Positions 62,517 to 64,000 of a stretch of DNA of 64,000 nucleotides are shown here, piece after piece. The translations under genes were made by a program, and so were the position numbers. Positions within the stretch are counted from its first letter, which is position 1. Each line of letters starts with the position of its first letter. The DNA is taken from contig NZ_CP019699.1 of assembly GCF_002005165.1 (NCBI RefSeq), positions 3,472,001-3,536,000 on the forward strand. The letters are read 5' to 3'. The notes under the pieces are model-generated. The model did not search any database and was not told the origin of the DNA. It saw nothing but the letters and a program-made list of their open reading frames with translations. The DNA is from Novibacillus thermophilus (lineage in GTDB: Bacteria; Bacillota; Bacilli; Thermoactinomycetales; Novibacillaceae).

Positions 62517-63259
62517 AAGACGAACCTCCAGACGACAATGATGATCAATAAAATGAGGATCAGGGCCCGAACGCCAGTGTCTTTCTTTGTTTTTTTCAAC
62601 TGATATAAGCTCGTCTTTTTCACGGGAACGGTGAAGGCCCTCGCTTCCAATGTAATGGCTCGCTCTTCAGTATGAGCGATCGACGTCAGGATGAGCGGAG
62701 CTAATGTCGGTAAAAACGCCTTTGCTCGCACGAGTAGATTCCCCTCCGTCTCTACCCCGCGTGTTTTTTGAGCGTCCATGATCGCAAGTGATAACTTGTG
62801 CATTTCGGGAATAATGTTGAAGGTCGCCAAGACCACATATGTCGCCTTCGGTGAAAGCCCGAGCTTCTCAAGCGCATAAACAAAGTCCTTCACGGGTGTG
62901 ACCCTAAAAAATAAGATGATAGCAGAACCGACCGCGACAATGCGCGAGGTTAAAATCAAGCTGAAATCAATTCCCTCTTGTGTGATCGACAGTGTATGCC
63001 ACGTCCACCACACCGTCTCACCGGGGTGAAAAAAGATCTGGAATAGGAAAATAAACAGGCAGATCGGCAACAGGCCTTTCATCACCAAGCTCCACAACTC
63101 TTTCGATGTTTCAGTAAAGTAAGCAATGATGAGACAGACAGGCAGCATCAAATACGCATACCAATACCCTTCAACGAGAAATGCTGAAACCACCATAAAC
63201 AACGTGACGAAAAGTTTGGTAGTCGGGTAGAGCTCCAGAAACCAGTTCGTCTTTTCCAT
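62513..63259 (-). CDS. ecfT: ECF transporter T component
   Basis: A 248-residue membrane protein (five to six helices) that couples the ATPases to the substrate-binding subunit. The cytoplasmic coupling helices carry the Ala-Arg-Gly-type motifs, as DAQKTRGVE (about 150) and TLEARAFTV (about 205). The ATG at 63259 has a GGAGG site; the frame is open upstream. It is next to the ATPases as a dedicated (group I) module. Confidence 0.9.
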   Translation of the reverse strand: MEKTNWFLELYPTTKLFVTLFMVVSAFLVEGYWYAYLMLPVCLIIAYFTETSKELWSLVMKGLLPICLFIFLFQIFFHPGETVWWTWHTLSITQEGIDFSLILTSRIVAVGSAIILFFRVTPVKDFVYALEKLGLSPKATYVVLATFNIIPEMHKLSLAIMDAQKTRGVETEGNLLVRAKAFLPTLAPLILTSIAHTEERAITLEARAFTVPVKKTSLYQLKKTKKDTGVRALILILLIIIVVWRFVL

Positions 63260-63330
63260 GCGTGATCCTCCGCTCTGTAAGGGACAGAAAAGTCCGCACG
63301 ACCGAGCTTCTCTGCCCCTGTCATTCATCC

Positions 63331-63924
63331 CTACTTCTTCTTAATATAAGGTGACCCGTAGTTCAGTTTGGATAAATACCGATCAGACATACTGCGTACG
63401 ATGAAGTAAGCGATTAAAATAGATACAATCTTGTCGATGCTCTCCACAATGATATTTTTTGTAAAGACCGCGGTCCATATTTCTTGCCCCGAGGCCAATA
63501 ACAAGGCGGTGATCGTGTCGGAAGACGTTCCTGTGGCTCCCCCATATAGGAAAACGGAAATGAAGGATGACATGACGACGGCAATGAGTGTGATGATGAT
63601 ACCGGTCACAATCGTTCTGCCGATATTCGTCAGCATCTTCTTTTTGGATAAATAGCCTACGGTCAGTCCGATCGCAATCGATACGAGGGCAAACGGCAAG
63701 ATCGTCGGTTGAAAGATAGATAGAATGAGATTGTTCGCTAGGCCGACGACGGCACCCACCCAAGGACCGGCAACCATCGCCGTGATCATCGTTCCAATAA
63801 CATCTAAGTAGAGCGGAATCTTTAAAATTTGAACGAGCTGCCCGATGACAACGTTTACAGCGACCCCGATCGGAATCAGCAATATCGCCACCAGCGTGAA
63901 GTCGTGCTTCAGCCCTCTCTTCAT
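63331..63924 (-). CDS. ECF transporter substrate-binding (S) component, CD3073-like
   Basis: A 197-residue protein with about six membrane helices, the S component of the module. The segments GPWVGAVVGLANNLILSIFQP (seen as GPWVGAVVGLANNLILS) and GYLSKKKML resemble the CD3073-type putative ECF S family as far as I recall. The substrate is not established; a ribonucleoside or ribose-like compound fits the neighbours. The ATG at 63924 has a GGGAGGG site. Confidence 0.8.
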   Translation of the reverse strand: MKRGLKHDFTLVAILLIPIGVAVNVVIGQLVQILKIPLYLDVIGTMITAMVAGPWVGAVVGLANNLILSIFQPTILPFALVSIAIGLTVGYLSKKKMLTNIGRTIVTGIIITLIAVVMSSFISVFLYGGATGTSSDTITALLLASGQEIWTAVFTKNIIVESIDKIVSILIAYFIVRSMSDRYLSKLNYGSPYIKKK

Positions 63925-63944
63925 TATCAGTACCCTCCCTAATC

Positions 63945-64000
63945 TCAATTTAATTTTTTGAGTGAGTCGTAAAGCAAATCGACCATTCGGTCTCGCTCCA
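63945..64000 (-). CDS. C-terminus of a probable nucleoside hydrolase
   Basis: Only the last 17 codons are present: ERDRMVDLLYDSLKKLN, stop TGA 63947-63945. The sequence resembles the end of inosine-uridine nucleoside hydrolases, whose last helix reads similarly. This, plus the following ECF and ribokinase genes, suggests nucleoside salvage. The fragment is too short for certainty. Confidence 0.4.
   Translation of the reverse strand, partial: ERDRMVDLLYDSLKKLN

Overview
This is chromosomal DNA from a spore-forming member of the Bacillales with moderately high GC. Spo0F, SpoIIR, a YhcN/YlaJ-type lipoprotein, the RNA polymerase delta subunit and YwlE all point that way. The gene order follows the Bacillus subtilis yw region almost gene for gene: ywiB-argS, fadF(ywjF), acyl-CoA dehydrogenase, rpoE, pyrG, spo0F, fbaA, tal, murA2, glpX, rho, rpmE, prfA, prmC, spoIIR, ywlB, tsaC, mntP, ywlE, rpiB, ywlG, glyA, upp, atp operon, ywzB, ywmB. 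I cannot name the species from sequence alone. Every supported gene but one is on the minus strand; the exception is a small XRE regulator at 28149-28475.

Layout in coordinate order. 1-785: ywmB (cut by the edge) and ywzB. 1017-10931: an eleven-subunit complex I operon, nuoABCDHIJKLMN, without nuoEFG. 11092-18418: the F1Fo ATP synthase operon. 18623-27616: upp, glyA, ywlG, rpiB, ywlE, mntP, tsaC, ywlB, spoIIR, prmC, prfA. 27767-28475: two divergent XRE regulators around a three-operator region. 28491-36624: sporulation lipoprotein, rpmE, a LysM/M23 hydrolase, rho, glpX, murA2, tal, fbaA, spo0F. 36795-38664: a group IIC intron sitting exactly between the pyrG terminator and the spo0F promoter. 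38682-40901: pyrG, with a CTP-type attenuator, and rpoE. 40980-51518: an acyl-CoA module of fused isobutyryl-CoA mutase, two acyl-CoA dehydrogenases, 3-hydroxyacyl-CoA dehydrogenase, thiolase and FadF. 51743-57350: a carbohydrate ABC importer and its LacI-type regulator. 57581-59690: argS and ywiB. 59916-64000: ribokinase, a four-gene ECF transporter, and the 3' end of a probable nucleoside hydrolase.

How the genes work together. Complex I and ATP synthase form one energy block: proton pumping, then ATP synthesis. The acyl-CoA module would oxidise short or branched acyl-CoAs, isomerise isobutyryl-/butyryl-CoA and pass electrons through FadF toward the quinone pool. The right-hand cluster looks like nucleoside or ribose salvage: uptake by the ECF transporter, probable hydrolysis, then ribose phosphorylation. 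The glpX-murA2-tal-fbaA-spo0F stretch joins gluconeogenesis, cell-wall synthesis and the sporulation phosphorelay.

An important quality signal: atpA, rho, argS, mntP, the YhcN-like lipoprotein and the nuoL 3' end are each broken or extended by what looks like one missing base in a G/C homopolymer. Restoring one base in each case gives a family-length protein. I treat these as probably intact genes with sequencing errors and annotate their restored spans. The intron reverse transcriptase also changes frame near its C-terminus, but less cleanly. I found no tRNA, rRNA, CRISPR array, T-box or insertion sequence.
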